A stretch of 8,357 nucleotides of DNA from Chloroflexi bacterium RBG_13_51_52 (GTDB taxonomy: Bacteria; Chloroflexota; Dehalococcoidia; Dehalococcoidales; RBG-16-60-22), in NCBI GenBank assembly GCA_001796525.1, contig MGMT01000064.1, forward strand, positions 1-8,357, given 5' to 3'. The translations under genes and the position numbers were made by a program. The notes under the pieces were generated by a model. It was not told the DNA's origin and did no database searches. It worked only from the letters and a program-made list of their open reading frames with translations. Below are positions 6,036 through 8,357 of the stretch, in pieces. Each line of letters begins with the position of its first letter. Within the stretch, counting starts at the first letter, position 1.

Positions 6036-6753
6036 TGTTGAGGTCGGTGGAGAGTACTTGAGAAACGCCTTTTTGGCGCCACTGCCGTTGAAGATAGTCT
6101 AGAGCTTTTTTAGTATCGCTGGCGATGCGGGCTTTTTCACAGCGCTTGAGGCGGTACTTGAAGAGCCAGTAGGTGAACTCCTTCATCTCGTCGATAGTAG
6201 TGGAAAGGCGCTGGGGATAGCGTTTTTCCTGCCGGAACCGCTTTAAGAGGTCGTCCCTTTCAGCGTCATAGATGCGGTGATAAGCTTCATCAGAGGAATA
6301 TGAGCGGCGAAGACCCTGCACCCACCTTTCCTTATCGATAGCTTCCTGGACGGCTAAAAGCAAAGCCTCTTCGACGGTGACGCCGTAAAAATAGTTGAGG
6401 TACTGGCCGTATTTAATGTCGCCGATAAGCTCCCTGACCTCCGCAGCATCGAGGTCAAGCGGGAGGAGGCCGTGAAAGAGGAGGGCGTCCCTTTCTTTTT
6501 CCGGCAGGAGCCCTTCGACAGTATCGCAGAGTCGCTCCGCCAAGAGAAGCCAGTCGAAAGCCTCGCCATCGATGAGGTAAACGTAAGAGCGGTCGTTATA
6601 ATCTTCCAAAGCGCTGGTCCAGAGTCCGATAGCGCCGAGGAGGGAGAGATACCAATGCCTACCGGAGGCGAGGGCTTCCTTGAGATAACGGACAGCTTCA
6701 GCATCACCGGCGGCGGATTCAGCAGGGACGAGGCGGTTCTCTTCAGCGGGCAT
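6019..6753 (-). CDS. Uncharacterised helical protein downstream of secA
   Basis: I do not recognise this 244-residue protein. It appears mostly alpha-helical and soluble, with no signal peptide and no obvious membrane segment. An aromatic and acidic first half contains GRHWYLSLLGAIGLWT (31-46) and YLIDGEAFDWLLLAERL (59-75). A central stretch, DIKYGQYLNYFYGVTVEEAL, follows at 112-131. The second half is basic, with WLFKYRLKRCEKARIASDTK (196-215). It is likely a real gene: the frame is long, ribosome-binding TAAGG lies six bases before the ATG, and it begins 8 bases after the upstream stop in the secA cluster. The last residues, NTSFPT, are encoded by a REP-like repeat, so the true C-terminus may have been replaced or extended. 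No catalytic motif is visible, and I assign no function. Confidence 0.75.
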   Translation of the reverse strand: MPAEENRLVPAESAAGDAEAVRYLKEALASGRHWYLSLLGAIGLWTSALEDYNDRSYVYLIDGEAFDWLLLAERLCDTVEGLLPEKERDALLFHGLLPLDLDAAEVRELIGDIKYGQYLNYFYGVTVEEALLLAVQEAIDKERWVQGLRRSYSSDEAYHRIYDAERDDLLKRFRQEKRYPQRLSTTIDEMKEFTYWLFKYRLKRCEKARIASDTKKALDYLQRQWRQKGVSQVLSTDLNTSFPT

Positions 6754-6761
6754 AGCAGGCC

Positions 6762-7049
6762 TTAAGCATGAGCGGAGGGCTGCCTTTGCGGGAACTCCGC
6801 CTTGAGTTTTTCATAGAAAGCGAGCCTGCCGGTATTGACAAGCTCGGTGAGTTTTTTAGCGATAGCCTCGCCGGCACCGGGGATTTCTTTAAGCCGGTCT
6901 TCCGCAACCAGTTTGGCAACCGGCTCCTTGAGTTCAGCAATAGAGCAGGCGACTTTCTCATAAGCGCGGATTTTAAAGATATTATCTTTCTTAAGCTTAA
7001 GCATGGCGGCGATATCCGTGAAGATTAGAGAGATTTCAACGTTGGTCAT
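6762..7049 (-). CDS. Stand-alone helix-hairpin-helix protein, like the N-terminal domain of DNA polymerase X
   Basis: This 95-residue protein matches the N-terminal 8-kDa helix-hairpin-helix domain of family X DNA polymerases. NVEISLIFTDIAAMLKLKKD (3-22) leads into NIFKIRAYEKVACSIAEL (23-40), and the hairpin motif is EIPGAGEAIAKKLTELVNTG (55-74). In PolX this domain binds the 5' end at DNA gaps and is followed by a polymerase palm and often a PHP exonuclease domain. Here it stops after LKAEFP and a short basic tail; neither the rest of this gene nor the next one contains polymerase motifs. The ATG follows the secA stop after two bases, so translation is probably coupled to secA. It may bind DNA or act as a partner protein; this is inference. 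It could be a natural single-domain protein or a remnant of a larger gene. Confidence 0.82.
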   Translation of the reverse strand: MTNVEISLIFTDIAAMLKLKKDNIFKIRAYEKVACSIAELKEPVAKLVAEDRLKEIPGAGEAIAKKLTELVNTGRLAFYEKLKAEFPQRQPSAHA

Positions 7050-7051
7050 GG

Positions 7052-8357
<1,306 letters not shown>

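Noticed and set aside
6743..6790. Frameshift joining the helix-hairpin-helix protein to a longer PolX
   Set aside because: GLL can be read just after the TAA and resembles the start of the PolX linker, but the following frame gives no polymerase or PHP motifs and the 244-residue gene starts there with its own ribosome site.

Overview
This looks like a chromosomal stretch of a bacterium from the Chloroflexota, most likely class Dehalococcoidia or a close relative. The evidence is the sequence style of SecA, in particular the AGWQTLRQ variant of its helical scaffold signature, together with the general look of the other proteins. This assignment rests on remembered family sequences and not on a search. 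No phage, plasmid, CRISPR, tRNA or rRNA sequence is visible. Two gene blocks point towards each other.

Left block (+ strand, 1-5822). It begins with the last residues of a protein that resembles the C-terminus of an ADP/ATP-dependent NAD(P)H-hydrate dehydratase (NnrD-like). Next come coaX (type III pantothenate kinase), coaBC (phosphopantothenoylcysteine synthetase/decarboxylase), a YpeA-like GNAT acetyltransferase, valS (valyl-tRNA synthetase) and a UspA-type universal stress protein. coaX and coaBC supply three of the five steps from pantothenate to coenzyme A. Gaps are short and most starts have clear Shine-Dalgarno sites. The exception is the roughly 105-base A-rich spacer before the acetyltransferase gene, which is the only place where an internal promoter could sit. 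A GC-rich hairpin immediately after the usp stop closes the block.

Convergent gap (5823-6018). The hairpin has A/T tracts on both sides and could terminate transcription from both directions. It is followed by three short dyad elements that each end in AATGAC, of the REP-like kind found scattered in many bacterial genomes. The third runs into the end of the opposing gene and supplies its stop codon.

Right block (- strand, read from 8357 to 6019). The C-terminal half of secA is followed, only two bases after its stop, by a 95-residue stand-alone helix-hairpin-helix protein. This matches the N-terminal domain of family X DNA polymerases without the polymerase. Eight bases further is a 244-residue protein of unknown function. 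The tight spacing suggests one transcription unit.

Most of the window is ordinary housekeeping sequence. The points worth a second look are: substitutions at expected catalytic positions in both CoA enzymes (an aspartate in CoaX, the cysteine in CoaC), G-run repeats laid across the coaX and coaBC stop codons, a sharp change in arginine codon choice inside valS, and the uncharacterised genes attached to secA.
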